Below are positions 22,059 to 34,394 of a DNA stretch of 64,000 bases, piece after piece. The notes under the pieces are model-generated. The model made no database searches. It worked only from the letters and a program-made list of their open reading frames with translations, and was not told the origin of the DNA. This DNA is from Phlebopus portentosus (Eukaryota; Basidiomycota; Agaricomycetes; Boletales; Boletinellaceae). The position numbers and the translations under genes were made by a program. The first letter of the stretch is position 1. Every line of letters begins with the position of its first letter. The stretch covers positions 1,426,001-1,490,000 of the forward strand of contig JAYXKI010000011.1 in NCBI GenBank assembly GCA_037892935.1, written 5' to 3'.

Positions 22059-23247
22059 ATGTCGGACTCAGACGTGGACGACGCTGTCGCATCTCTTCCA
22101 GAACAAGCACGCAGGCGCATAGATGAAGCCTTTGACCGTGCAATCTCGGAATCACGCCCAGAAGAAAAGCAGCGACCGCGAAAGCGGCGGCGCATTGAGC
22201 AAGACGCGCAACCGGGGCCTTCAACAGAGCCACCAGAACTCGCAGGCGGCTTTCTACTCGATGACAACAATAACGATGGCTCAGACAATGCAGATCCAAT
22301 TGACGCTATCTTCGAAGACGACGACGACAACAAAGAGAACGAGAATGCACTCTCTTCAACCTCGCAACCACCAACACACATCCCGCTCGCACTTATCCCT
22401 CGCGCATTCCAACTGCTCGACCTCGATCCCTCCGACGCCCAAGTCCTCTCCGTCTTCAAGAACGCTGCATCATCCTGGTCTGACGAGAGCAAGGAAGAGA
22501 GGCGAAGACCAAGGAGAGCACGACATTTTTCAAATCTCTCCGACATGGACGAAGACGAGGACGATGAATCTGAAGCTGAGCAGGAGGTCGTCAGCAGACG
22601 CGACTGGCGCGCCGTCTGCGCTGCGCTCATCCCCTCTGGTCACCCTATGGACAGTCCTCTCAGCAGCATAGAAGAGTCCGACAACGACGGTGATACTCGT
22701 GCAGTTCCCGAGGAAGAATCCGACTCGGGATCCAGCGCCGTCGACACTGGCGAACTAGAAGAGAGCGACACGTCTTCCGACGAATACATACCTGACTCTA
22801 AACGCAAAGCCAAAGCCAAAGGCAAATCCAACACTCGTCCGTCGCAAAGCAAGAAAAGCTCTCCATCCAAGAAATCCCGTCAATCCAAGGCCAAAAACTC
22901 GCCTGCAGACATCTCAACTCTCACAAGCCGACAGCGACAGGACATCCTCTCCGCATTCGCGCTCTTCTTCCCCAGCAACCCAAAGGGCACTCGGACGGAC
23001 GTCAGCGAAGAAGAGCTGTCGCTGTGCAAGAAGAGGCTGACAATAAAGGACATCGCAAACGCTGCTGCATCAATAAAGGAGAAGATTACCGCTGAGGAGG
23101 TGCGTCTTGCTTTCGCTTTCAATATGCTCATGCTAAGAGGAGCAGATAATCGAGATGCTCACGTACTGCTCTCCGTCGTCCACTCAGAACCCAACAATGT
23201 CCTTTCAGGACTTCCAACAAATGATGATAGCCGCCAGACTTGCCTAA
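22059..23247 (+). CDS. Acidic protein with C-terminal EF-hand-like region
   Basis: Two exons, 22059-23099 and 23146-23247, are joined by a 46-base GTGCGT...CAG intron and give 380 residues. The ATG at 22059 is the first in frame. Most of the protein is low-complexity: Asp/Glu/Ser-rich stretches, a bipartite-like KRRR patch near residue 45, and a Lys/Ser-rich basic block near residue 255. The C-terminal ~90 residues look like a degenerate EF-hand pair: LTSRQRQDILSAFALFF, RLTIKDIANAAASIKEKITAEE, then MSFQDFQQMMIAARLA. No complete calcium-binding loop is visible. I do not recognise the gene; a nuclear role is suggested only by composition. It is divergent from TRM4 with 76 bases between starts. 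Confidence 0.75.
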
Positions 23248-23516
23248 TCATCGTGGATGCGAAACAAAACATTGGAATTCATGATTCCCACAACGCCCAG
23301 TATAATAAAAACAAAGGAATGCGACAAGTAGAATACAAATAATGAATCAATGCGAGTATGCAGTTTGAGTCTACAGCGTTGCGTATGATAAACCCTGTAG
23401 ACGAATAGAAAAGCCAACCCAACCGTCCATGTGTTACCCGATCAATAAGTAGAATGCATGCTAGACATGCGCCAGCCGCAGCTTACAACACAAGAAATCT
23501 AGGAAAGAGGGAACGG

Positions 23517-25163
23517 CTACAGCAAGCACAGCCCAGCGACGACCGCAGCAACTGCGATGGCAGCTGGTCCGAGACGCGAACGCACAGCGGGCAAGGCGGC
23601 GCTGGAACTGGAACCGCTGGATCCGCTGGAGGTATCCGAGGAGAGTGTCTGGTTGCGCTGTGCGGAGAGCGAGTCAAACTCTGCGTACGCCTCGTCCGCA
23701 TCCGTCGTCTACAATCATCAGCTTCGTCAACAACAACGACAACAACAACAACGACAACAACAACGACACGAAGATATGGACGCACCGAAAGAAGCTGTAT
23801 GTACGGTGTACTCGACTCATTGAAGAACGAGCCGTAATCATACAGCGCAAACACGTTCCTCAAAAAACTATCCCCCAGGAGCCAGTCCTCGCTGTTATCC
23901 TCCCCAATCGCAAAGCCCGAATAACACACGACGTTCCCGCTATCGTCTCTCGTAGCAGCGACTGTGTCGATCGGGTGGACGGGGTACTCGACGCCGGAGA
24001 AGACGAAGGAGACGTTGAGGTTCGTCGAGCAGGGGAGGATGTAGATCCCCGAGGAGCGCACGAACTGCGCGCCGGGGACGGAGCCGTACATGACTTCGGC
24101 GTAGTCCTGCGGGATCTGGGCGAGCGACGTCCCCGTGTCGAGGTTCGCGAGCGTCTGGCCTGTCGTCTGCCCGGATACTTCGCTAAAACGACCATCCATC
24201 AGCAATGAACAACCAGTACAGTAGGCAAGGCGGGATGCACAAACGCACAACGAGCTCCCGCCGGAGACGTTCCTCCCATTCACCACGATCCCATCCAGGA
24301 GCACGATCCACCTATCGTCGCTCACCACATTCAACTTTGGCGCATTGAGCACCGTGCTCAGGTTGCTCGGGACCTCTCCGACCGTGAAAACTCCGCCATC
24401 CGTCTTGCCGGTCGCAAAACTTCTACTCAGCGTGAACGTCGTGTACTGCGGCACGCTCGAGTTGGACGCGAACACGTTGCCGAGGAGCGTCATGCCGAAC
24501 GACTCGTACGGCGTCCCCGAGAGAGTCTGGAAGATGGAGGAGAGCTGCGGTGGGCCGACGCCGAGCAGGCCCTTGTCGTTGTTCGTCGTTGCGTTCGTGC
24601 CCGGCGCAGAGACTGCGAACGAACATCAATACCATTTTTTTTTTAATACTGTTCTGTTCGTTGAGCGCATAACTCACTGAACGCCGAGTCGACTGTAAAG
24701 TCCCCAAAAGTGATTTCGCCAACATACACCGGTCCTTGGGCGACCGTATCATCCCTACTCATCGTCAGCTCATCGTCATCATATCCATTGCGCATTGCAC
24801 TCACCCATAAGTCAACCCGGTCTCCAACCCCGTCGCCGTCAACCCGCTCAAGTCCACCCCGCTCGTATCGATCCACAAGTCCGAGCTGCCCGTATCGAGC
24901 TGCACCACAAACTCCTGTCCCGCAACCGACAGACTAGCGACATAGATATCGCTCCCGCTGACATTGTTCGAGTTGGTATAATCAAACACGTCCGAGCCGT
25001 CCTGGTCCTTCTGCGCATCACTGATGTTGAATGTCTCGGGTGTCGATGAAGACGAGGAAGAGACGCGGGTGAACTGCACGCTAATGGCATGCACCCGAGT
25101 GCTGCCCAAGAGCGCCAAGGACGCCAGGCTGGCCGCAATGAGTCGAGCAGGACGAGGGATCAT
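23517..25163 (-). CDS. Secreted A1 aspartic protease, probable GPI anchor
   Basis: The start is the ATG at 25163, chosen because it gives an N-terminal signal peptide (RLIAASLASLALLGSTRVHA). Another in-frame ATG lies nine codons upstream. Several exons join to a pepsin-like protease. The first catalytic motif is VVQLDTGSSDLW and the second LANLDTGTSLAQIP, followed by WLLGDSFLRNVFALYDYG. The C-terminus is Ser-rich and ends in a hydrophobic run (IAVAAVVAGLCLL), the pattern of a GPI-anchor signal as in yapsins. TAG is at 23517. The last intron contains a CAA/CGA-type trinucleotide tract. The propeller-like gene upstream on the same strand is also a predicted GPI-type surface protein. Confidence 0.9.
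23726..23767. repeat. CAA/CGA trinucleotide tract in protease intron
   Basis: About fourteen near-tandem CAA/CGA triplets on the plus strand lie inside the last intron of the aspartic protease gene. Read through, they give false poly-Val, poly-Gln or poly-Asn frames. It is a simple-sequence repeat with no visible coding role. Confidence 0.85.
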
Positions 25164-25456
25164 CTCTGCGCAGATGGAAGACGGTAACAAAAAGGAGCGA
25201 ATAATAATAATTTTTTAACGATGTTTGGCGGTGCTCGGCACAGCAAAAAGTCTCAGTCTCGCATTTGATTTCTCAGTATTTACGGCAGCCCATCACTCGT
25301 AAATTAATTCCGTCCAGTGTCAGCAGAAAAACAAACAAAGAAAAGACCGTCCAATACTATGCAGCAGAGCAGCAGAGAGTGATGAGTAGAATAAAATAAA
25401 ATGAAAAAAATCAAACCAAAAAATCAAACCAAATATAATGTCCTAGGCCCCTGTCC

Positions 25457-26846
25457 CTAAAGGAGGACCGCAATCAGCGCAACACCGCCCACAAGCGTCG
25501 TCATCAACGTCTGCATGCCAGCCGCAGCCGCAGCCGTAGCACTCAGACCACTCGCGGCGCTAGAGCTGGTCGAAGACGCGTTCGCACCCGAAGCAGTCGA
25601 GCTCCCCGTCGCACTCGAGTTACTCGACGAACTCGACGAACTCGACGAACTCGACGAACTGTTCGAAGACGACGAATCCGACCCCGCAGGGACGCTCACA
25701 GACGTGATCTTCGTCCAGCTCGCCGCGCTATTATCGCTCTCCTGCGTATACGGCAGGAACTGCAGCTCGCCCTGTGCCGCCGACAACTGCACCAAACTCG
25801 TCACGCCCGCAAAGTACTTCGCGCCCGCATCCTTCACACTCGGGCCCGCCAGCGTCTGCGTCGAGTTGCTCTCCACGTTAATCACATACGTCGCGCTCCC
25901 GTCGTCCGGGATAAACGCAAACTCCTGTTGGACACCGTCCGTCTGAAAGAAGCTCGCCGTCTGGCCGTGCGTCTGTGAAAAGTCCGAGCCGTAGCTCTGC
26001 GCCTCGGGCTGGAAGAACGAGAAGTGTATCACGAAGATGTCTGCCTGGCCGGGTTGTAAGCCCGGCACGCCGATAAAGTGGATGTGATTCTGCGCGAGCG
26101 CCATGGTGGGCTCGTACGACGAAAGGTCGCCCCACGCTTCCGGAGCGCCGACGTCGGTCCACGAAAGTGCAGAGCCATTCGCAGCGGTGAGCGAGCCCAT
26201 GTTCAGGAAGAACACCTCGCCCTTCGACATCGCGTCTACAACACACATTCCGTCAGCACCGACACAAACCACTAAAGCCGGACGCACAAAAGACATTGGT
26301 ATCATGATCCAAAATCGCCCCGAAATCACTCGTATCGAACGTGTGCGCACCGCCGCTGGGCACGTCCACGCTCTGCTTACTCCACGACTTTGCACCCGCA
26401 TCGTAAATATACACCGCACTCGCATCCGAGGCATCCCCGTTCAGCACGTACACGGCATTATAAAACTGTGCGAGGTAGCACGTCGTGTTCGCGCCGTCGA
26501 ATGGCCTGGCATCCTATTGTCAAACAAAGAACGCAAAAATAAAATAAAATAAATAAAAAAATAAACGCACGGGCGGTTCGCAGCCGCAGTTATGTCCGTG
26601 GCGCTTCCTGCAGCAGTGTGCACAGAAATCAGTCTCCCTCGACACACACACACTCTACCAGTGACACGCACCCTCTGAGGTCCACGTATCCTGCGTGCCC
26701 GCATTCCAATCCTTGCCATCCACACCAAACACCAGCAAGTTAAAACCCGTGTCCATCGCGATGCAGGGGTCCGCTTTCGCATGTCGAGCGTCTCCGCTGA
26801 GAAGGAAGAGAGGGAGCAAAAGAGAGACGACGGTCGGTGAGAGCAT
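25457..26846 (-). CDS. Secreted GPI-type beta-propeller-like protein
   Basis: The start ATG at 26846 gives a signal peptide (VVSLLLPLFLLSGDARHAKA). About four exons join to TAG at 25457. The body has repeated motifs resembling propeller blades: AVYVLNG with SAVYIYDAGAKSW, GAILDHDTNVF, GEVFFLNM, and YEPTMALAQNHIHFIGV. Kelch or galactose-oxidase-like architecture is therefore likely, but I cannot count blades. The C-terminus has a Ser-rich spacer of about 50 residues, then a hydrophobic tail (TTLVGGVALIAVLL), as in GPI-anchored wall or membrane proteins. It is tandem with the aspartic protease, 293 bases apart. Function not known. Confidence 0.75.
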
Positions 26847-27228
26847 TTTGAGTAGTAGAGTAGATGGCGGTCAGTTGCAAAAAAATAAATAATATTTCCC
26901 ATAAGTCAATTAATTATTCGCGTATCACCCCTAGCCACATGTACACACGAACATTATCCACTTTAATATTGACGTTTCACCTGCACTGAGCAGCAGAAGA
27001 CTCGAAGGCTCCCCTCTTACAGTAAACGCCGAGCTTTACATGTATGCACTTGTCTTGAGATACGTTGAACGTGAGAATGGCAGGACACAATATAAAGAAA
27101 CATAAACGTCGAGACAAAGAAAAGGGGATACATACAATAGCATCATCCAGAGAATATTAATGGCTCGTACACATACAACTCACTATCAACGAATCAAACA
27201 TTCTTGGATTCTCCTCCATTCCGCGGCA
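26847..27228. other. Intergenic region, no gene seen
   Basis: About 380 AT-rich bases lie between the start of the propeller-like gene and the stop of BIR1. They presumably hold the promoter of the former and the 3' untranslated region of the latter. No repeat, RNA gene or clear box is seen. Confidence 0.55.
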
Positions 27229-29414
27229 TCAAAGAGCCTCAATTCGCCTCCTCGTCTCTTCTGCCTTCTCAAGGAATGCACGTATCCTTCTCTCTCCATC
27301 CTCTTTTAACCGCTGGTACTGAACCGTCATCTCATGCCGAATCCACTGCTCAACCGTCATGTTCCGCTCTTCTTCAGTCAGAGCGCTTACAACCGGAATA
27401 GGAGCGTTCGCTAGTGGAGGAAGGAACAAATCTGCCGGTGATGGAGGTACTTGCAATGAATTGCGGAGATCAGCGGAAGCCGTTTCGGCTGTTGGTTTAG
27501 GAAGGTGTCCGTCGCGGATGATTTGATTCTCGGGAGTCGTGGGGTGTGGAGGCGCATCTGCAGGGGGTCCAGACGTACGAGGGGATGCAATTTTGGTGTC
27601 GGAAGGAGGCTTACGAACCGGTTCAGGGATTACAGGTTGCTCTATGCTTTTGTCTGTGGCTATCTTCTTCATCGCGCGACCTTTTGATTTCGTCGCTCTA
27701 GTCGGTCCTTTCTGCAGCTCAACTTCTGGCTCCCGCTCCATGTCCGTCTCTGAAGGAGTCTCCGCAAGCATTTTCTCGGTCTCCATCTCTTCCACCTCCG
27801 TGAGTCCGGAAATTCTCGTACGAGATGAAGCGCGCAATAACGGCTTTTCGTGTGGATCAACCAAAGTTGAGGTACCCGTAGAGCGAGGCTTGGACTTCAA
27901 TCGAGACCGACCTCTCGAAGAAGTGCTACGTCCTCTTCTGCCCTTGCTCCTCCCTCTATCTTTGTCCTTGTCTTTACCCCTGGCTTCCTCAATCACGTTA
28001 ATATCCACGGTGAAGTCCGTGTACGTCTTGGCAACTTTCCCATCAACATTGGAAGGTGGTTTGTCGACCTCTCTCTCGCTCTCCACCGCCCTTTCGTTCT
28101 GTTCCTCGCTATTGGTTTTTCCGGACTTCGTGCGTGATCTGGCGCGTTTCAAATCGAGTTCCGGTTCGGGTTCGATCTCAACAGGTCCCTCAGAAGGAGG
28201 CTTCAATATCTGCTTGCTTCTCCCTGTAGCTTTTGAAGAAGGCTTAGCTTTCGACGCAGGCTTCCTAGATGATTTTCGAGGCATCTGCGCTGGCTGAGCT
28301 TTAAGTGATGGGTCATCATCTTCCTCGAGATCTTCTGTGTCCTCAGCGTCGGAGAGTTTCGGCGGAGATTTTGCCGCTTTTTCTACACAAGCAGAACAGA
28401 ATACGGTAGAAGCCATCAGTCGTGATGTATAATGCAACCTGAAGAGGTCCTAAAGCATACCAGACTCATTCTCCTTTTGCTTTGCCCTTCTGACCGGTGC
28501 CCTGACTGTCGGCGACTCGTCCTCGTCCTCATCCGTTGGTGCATCAACATGATTTGGAGCACGCGACTTTCTGGACGCGCTTTTCGTTGACCTCGTACTC
28601 GCTTGAGATTTTGCTCGCTCCGTCGTCTGGAAGAATGGACATGGTTTACCTGATCGCTCTACACGCTTTATGTGTTCATCCCTGGTAAACAAAAGATGAG
28701 ATACCTTTATCGATATATCAGGAGAAGTCAAAACGCACGTCGGGTCATCCCCAGCATCCCATCCCGAAAGTGAGAGATTGCAGTAGAAGCAGGTTGCGGT
28801 ATCGTCACCTTGAGATTGAGGGGTATAGACGAAGCCTGCTTTGGCCATCTATCGCTGTTTTACTGATTTACCGAGTGTTGAAACTTTATTGGCCCATACC
28901 TTCTTTGATGTTGCACCGTGATTTTTCACTCCGTCGTGAGGCCACCACTTCTTTCCACCAAACGTGTCTGCCCGGGCCTTCTCCAGCACTTTATTCGTTG
29001 GGAGGCGCGAAGAATCTGTTATTGAGAACCTGAGATGAATTCAGTACCGTTATCAGGTAATGCAATAAGTAACACGTACTTTCCGTCGGCATCAACATCA
29101 AACTCGAGTGAGCAACGCGCAATCGCCCAAGGACACTTCGGACACTTCTTGTAATGAATCTCGAATGGATTATCATCTTCATCCCATCCTGCAAGCTCCT
29201 TCTTGCAAATAAAGCACTGGACGTTGTCCGGGTCATCCCTGCTCGGTTTGAAGAAGAATCCAGCTTCAGCAAGGGTTGTTGGAGTTGCAACAAAGTCGGA
29301 GTCAGGATGAGGCCACGTCCCTCTTGAAGACTTGTTTGATGCCTTTGTCTTGGGCTTATCGAAACAGCGCAGTCTACCGTCAAATGTCTCCATAATACCG
29401 CTGGCTGAAGTCAA
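27229..29414 (-). CDS. BIR1: Survivin-like Bir1, chromosomal passenger complex
   Basis: Several exons run from ATG at 29414 (a second in-frame ATG at 29393 is equally plausible) to TGA at 27229. Two BIR zinc folds are visible. The first has RCFDKPK..., WPH, AGFFF, then CFIC...GWDEDDNPFEIH with HX6C. The second has AGFVYTP, CFYC...GWDAGDDP, EH and CPFF, with a longer H-to-C spacing. A ~450-residue basic/acidic linker rich in Lys/Arg/Ser/Glu follows. The C-terminal helix has MTVEQWIRHEMTVQYQRLKEDGERRI, which fits the part of Bir1/survivin that binds the Sli15/INCENP-Nbl1/borealin bundle. By family knowledge it guides Aurora B to centromeres and the spindle midzone. It shares a 178-base upstream region with WAPL. 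Confidence 0.92.
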
Positions 29415-29592
29415 GATGAGAAATCTCGTTGTGGACGATGAAGCAGCAGTTCAAGTTCAAATTGAATGAAGACGCGTCCGTCCGTCGGGATGAGTGACGA
29501 TCAACGCGTGGCTGTGACGCGTCGCGCTTTGCCTTCGACTCTCACTATCTCACTATCTCACTCAGCTCAGCACAACTACCTCAATATTTGTA
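29415..29592. promoter_or_regulatory. Bidirectional BIR1/WAPL promoter with three ACGCGT boxes
   Basis: Between the two start codons lie 178 bases with ACGCGT at 29472-29477, 29504-29509 and 29517-29522. The hexamer is palindromic and so serves both genes. It is the MluI cell-cycle box bound by MBF in ascomycete yeasts. Three copies in 51 bases are far more than chance in this CpG-poor DNA. Regulation by an MBF-like factor here is inference. Confidence 0.65.
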
Positions 29593-32500
29593 ATGAGCTC
29601 AATATCTAGGCCAGTGAGAAGAACATATAGCAGAAGACAATCAGCAAAGAGTGCCTCTGTCTCGACCTCACCTTCTCCTGACCATAGTGGCGTATTTGTA
29701 TCGTCAGAGGAACCACCCAGAAAACGCAGGACGTTGTTCAGTCGTGACGCAGATATAAGTGAACAGGATGGACAGGATGTCTTATTCCATATACCGAAAG
29801 CGCCTTCGTCTATATCAAAGCCAAATAGTAGACGTTCGAATCGTAGGTTCAGTTTGTTCGTTCTTTTACTTCTTGTTTATAATATTTGTGTCTGCCTTTC
29901 CAGGCTCACCCGAATTGCGAACGGCTCCGTCCTCACCGATGCGAGGTAGCAGTCCAGAAGCGGTGAGCCGACTATGTAATCTTGTTGCGGAAGACTTATG
30001 TATGCTTTCTGGCCTCCTGCAGAGCCCCACTCAACCAGGCAAAGGAAAGGGAAAGGCAGCAAACGGGAGTTTACTGGGAACAAGTCAGAGCCCATCCTTT
30101 TCTGCAACTTTCCGAGCTCCGTCGCCTTGTAAGCCTTTCACAGCCCTCCGAAATGCCTTTACTCAGTCCATTGCTCAGCCAATGCATCAGCGAATTCTAA
30201 TCCTACGACTCCTAAAAAACCCAAGGACTTGTCGCACATATTTGAGACTGCATCACCACACAGACCACATTCATCGGGAGATCACGTTCAGACCACTCCC
30301 GGGAAGTCTGGAATCTCAAAGAAGATGCTTTCACGATCAAAGACGGAAAGCTCCATCGACTCTTCGCCTCCTAAAGTATTGCTCAATCTCACACCTAAAG
30401 CTCATTCATTCGTCATCCCCCGAGAACCTCATATCTCGCAATCAGGAAATGCGCCGCCGTCCAATTCTCCCAAGAAGCAACTTTCCCGTAATCCCTCTCT
30501 AAATTCCATTTCGTCCAGCGCTCAGCATTCCCAGAGGGAGCCCACAGCCAGTACCCGGACATACGCTGGAAGGTCCCGTTCCTTCTTGGTTGCTTTACCA
30601 GCAGCCTCTGTTTTAGATCGAAAGGGCGAGTCTAGCATGAAGCAAGAGAATCAGCTAGACGAGGATGATAGGGATTACTTAAGGGATAGTTATGCAGAGC
30701 TTAGAAAGCGTTATGGCGTGGACGACTCAGAGGGTCTCGATGCAGACTCGGCAGATACTGGGTCCTTTGGAGAGGGTCTAGCTCTCTATAATCCTCTATC
30801 GTCAATAACAGATCTTCGTTCAAAAGGTGAATCAAGACGTTTCCGTGATGAAGTTGGATACCTGTTTGAAGGGCTTGAGCCAAATAGAGCACTCAGTGTT
30901 CGCCGAAGTTCTGCTTTGGATATCGTATTAAACCTCAGTGATCACGAGTTCTGGAAGAAGGCAAGAGCTGCTGGTCTTATCATGGAAATTTGGGATCGCC
31001 TACGAGAGGCAGGAGCTGGTAACGGCGACAAGGCAAGAATACGATTTTCGTTATTCTTGCCGAGCGGTTAATCCATGATCTCCCATCCTTTTCAGGTTCT
31101 TGATCCAATTCTTTGTTGCTTTGTAGCTTTAGCATCAGATGAACCTCGAGATATTTTATTACTTGCCAATAACGAGGACTTCATCGAGACAGTCATCAGA
31201 CTCATGATTACGTATGCCACGAACGACCCCTTGGGTTCGAATGCGTCGAACAGCAGCCTTAAGCTAATGAAACCGGAGACACTTACAGTGCGTGCACCGC
31301 TTGCTTATTAATACTTGCTTGATAGTTAACCCCCGTAGTTGACCCGTCTCCGGGATATTATGTCCGCGAAAACCAGCATTGTGTATGAAGAATGCGAGGT
31401 ATGCACTGTCTAGCGCCATCAAAGCAGATTTTTAATTTGAGTACCTATGAAGCCATCCACGCGACTCCTCCTATCCCGCTCGCTTTCCGCCGTCCCTTCG
31501 CTAGCCTTTCCTCACTTGTCCGTCATACTCGAAAGCGTCATCGGCGACCTCACATTCCTCTGCAACCGATTAGCAGCCTATAGATCTGGACTCGCACTCT
31601 TTAATGAAGCATCGGGTTCTGGCTCCGGGCACGAGAAGCTGTGCTTCGACCACATATATAATTGCTTAGCTATCTTGGACTTCTACCTCATCAAAGTAGA
31701 TTCGTCCGAGGAAGCCCAGAATTTATCGAAAGGAGAACTGCGTAACCGGTATCGTACAATCCCAAACGGATTAATAGCTTTAATTGTTATTTCGGACGTA
31801 CTTAATCGGAGCAAATCGACAGGCGCTGTTCGTACGCAAGGTAAGTTTTTTTTTTTTGTTTCAGCATAGACTTTAAGGCCCAATTTGCAGCTACACGATG
31901 CTGTGAACTTGCTTTTCGCATCTTAATCAACCTCACAAACGGAGATCCAACATGGACGGACGCCGTTGTCGCTGATCCTTTTACCCTCCCAACAATCATT
32001 CGCCTTGTCACGGATGCACATAGATCCTTGCTCGCTTCGGGCGCCAAGAAAATACTGGTGGACTCCTCGACGCAGGAAGTGGCAATCTCTGCTATGGACC
32101 GTTTATGCCTAGCTCTTGCACTTCTGACGAATTTATTGCAGGAGGAAGATAATCTGGCTTATTCGTTGCAGAACATGGGTACGACCGTCCGTCTGTGTTA
32201 AAGACCATCGGTTCACTGACTTTCTTGATGAACGTTTTCAGTGCTAGACCCATCATGCGAAGGTCGGAGAACGTGTCTCCTAGGTTGTCGATGTGCGAAC
32301 AGCATAAGTGCTATCTCAGGTCTCGTCAACATATACGTCTCCTTCCTGAAGGGCGAAGATGACGACGTGGTAATCAGCATTTGTAATTTATACCGATGCT
32401 CTTGTGCTGAATGATTTCGTATCCCTCTTTAAGGCTCCTGACTTCCACTTCCTTCGTGGTCACCTCGCAGTTCTCATTGGTCTCCTTCTTCTGCAGCTAC

Positions 32501-32958
32501 ACAACCCGGGCCTCTCATCCTCACTCGTTCCCTCGGGCGACTCAACCCCGTCTTCAACCGCGTCACCCCATCATCGTCCCTCACGATCTTCCGCTTCTCC
32601 GTCAGTGAGACATACAACCCACTCTACACTCCACATAATCCTCGATTCCCTCCCTGGTCTCTCAGGTAGCTCGGGCTTGAAGGAAAAGCTAACTTCGTTA
32701 ATCAATAACATCGATGACTTCTCTCAGCTGTATGCTTCTTTGGCAGGTCGCGTCAGCAGCAGCGCTGCTAATACTCGGAATGGTACGGACTTCGGGGACC
32801 CTCGTGCGGAAACTGGCGGAAATGAGAGTAGCGATACTGTGATCGATTCTCGGCGAGAACCAGAGCGGAACGATTCTTCCAACTCTGCAACCGCAGACTC
32901 GGACGTCGTAGCCAGGGTAGCGGCTTCATTGCGTGCTCTGCGTGACGAGCTTTGTTGA
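29593..32958 (+). CDS. WAPL: Cohesin-release factor Wapl/Rad61
   Basis: ATG at 29593, with several exons to TGA at 32958. The N-terminal third is Ser/Pro/Arg-rich and disordered. The WAPL domain begins near 30690 with LRKRYGVDDSEG, ALYNPLSSITDLRSKGESRRFRDEVGYLFEGL, RRSSALDIVLNLSDHEFWKKAR, and continues across introns with DPILCCFVALASDEP and LLANNEDFIETVIRL. The last exons give FLRGHLAVLIGLLL and a Ser-rich C-terminus ending LRALRDELC. By family knowledge Wapl with Pds5 opens the cohesin ring in the nucleus. Joins in the middle (31280-31470 and 31850-32400) were not all resolved, but no clear inactivating change is seen. Confidence 0.9.
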
Positions 32959-33180
32959 AGTCCGTCTGCTCGAACCCAGGTCCATGTCTATACAGTGTTA
33001 TACCAAGAAAACTGAGATACTGTTTCGCTGTACTCGGAAAGGCATGTATGTACACTCGGGGTCCATCGTAGTCCAATCAAGCAAATCAAGTGCATTCATC
33101 CGAACCGCGTGCTGGGTGTTTATGATACGCTCCCGTAAAGATAACTTTATGGTCTCACGCTTGTATTACAGTCTTTTTCA

Positions 33181-33345
33181 TACAGCTAGTTGCAAAATTG
33201 TTGGCAATCATGTGATTTCATCACTTTTCATGTCATAAGAGCCTCAAAACACAAATAAAATCATATCTCACCCAAAACTCAATGGTTTCACATCATCTAC
33301 AGCTACAGCTAATTGCAAAATTGTTGGCAATTTGGAAAATCACAT
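33181..33345 (+). repeat. Two stacked transposon-end-like repeats
   Basis: TACAGCTAGTTGCAAAATTG starts at 33181 and a near copy, TACAGCTAATTGCAAAATTG, at 33304. The ~122-base interval between them matches the reverse complement of 6613-6732. A TA dinucleotide followed by CAGCTA is consistent with Tc1/mariner-type ends. The second copy could be the true left end of the transposase unit that follows, with a small related copy inserted at it. Confidence 0.6.
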
Positions 33346-34394
33346 GTATTTTTGACGCATAGTGCATCCTGGATGAGCAAAAAAAAACAAAATAGCAAAT
33401 ATCTCAGTCAATACAGCACATAAAAATCTGATATAGCTATGTAATAAACCTGCTTGAAAATGCGCTCCAGTACATATAAAAATGTCTGAGTTTTGTTGAG
33501 TATGTACTTTGCTACTAAAAAGATAGCATCATAGTGCTAAATCCTTGTCATGCCCTCCGTTCAGTGTAAAAATTATAGCTTGCCCAACGTCATCTGGAAA
33601 AATCTGATTCAAGTTTGATAAATCAGGCCAGCCCAGTGGGCACCTGTACGCAACTCCTCAAGGCTCCCTGACATGATTGTGGTAGTGAAAAAAAACTGGG
33701 TGATTTGTTGTCACTCCTGCTCGCAGAACTCTCCCCTACTTCATTGCATCTGTCATAACTTATGCATTCGGACACCAAAAAATCTGATTGTTTCTGCTAA
33801 AAAGACATCAGCATAGGCGCTTTCAGCCAAGATAGTAGCTGAGCTGAGTTAGGCTTGGGTGTGGCTACATTACATGTACTATCTACTAATCAGACTTGAA
33901 ACCACCTCGGTGACCATCCTCTGCTGAAATGTCACTCAAAATTATATCTGGGCGAGGGCGAACAAGGTCAGCTCAGCTATCATGCACTCCTGCTACAACC
34001 AAATTGAGCATGCCCACCAGGGCCACAGAAACATCTCTCAGAGAAACACGAGTGTACGCACACAATGGTAGTCTTTCATATGCAGTATCTCTCTGCACAG
34101 CAGCTCTCATCACTTGTCCACAGTTCCCTCCTCATCCTCACCAATCCCTCATCACCCACAGGCATGAGGGAACCCCCAGTTGCTGGGGACAGACCATCAC
34201 GAGAGACGAGGCACCATGGCAAAGAGATAGGAGCAGTGACACATATGAGGATGAAGGGTTAACTCACGTGTCAAGTCACCACTTGATCTCGAGCCATCAC
34301 CATCTTCATAGTCACCATCTCTACAGCTTATGTTGAGCATTCATTCATGCAACCCCGGTGATGCAGCAGACGGCTGTCCAATGATTTACAGGAA
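33346..34394. other. AT-rich non-coding stretch, probable transposon interior
   Basis: These ~1050 bases lie between the end-like repeats and the transposase remnant. No coding frame with family features is seen; the open frame at 33929-34336 is low-complexity. It is most simply read as the 5' non-coding part or deletion scar of the decayed Tc1-like unit. Confidence 0.5.

Noticed and set aside
25515..25946. Acidic Glu-Leu-Asp repeat frame on the plus strand
   Set aside because: Shadow of the Ser-rich C-terminal spacer of the minus-strand propeller-like protein.
30229..30502. Second reading frame overlapping WAPL (29759-30502)
   Set aside because: The overlapping frame has no WAPL-family features, while the frame beginning near 30229 leads into the WAPL domain.
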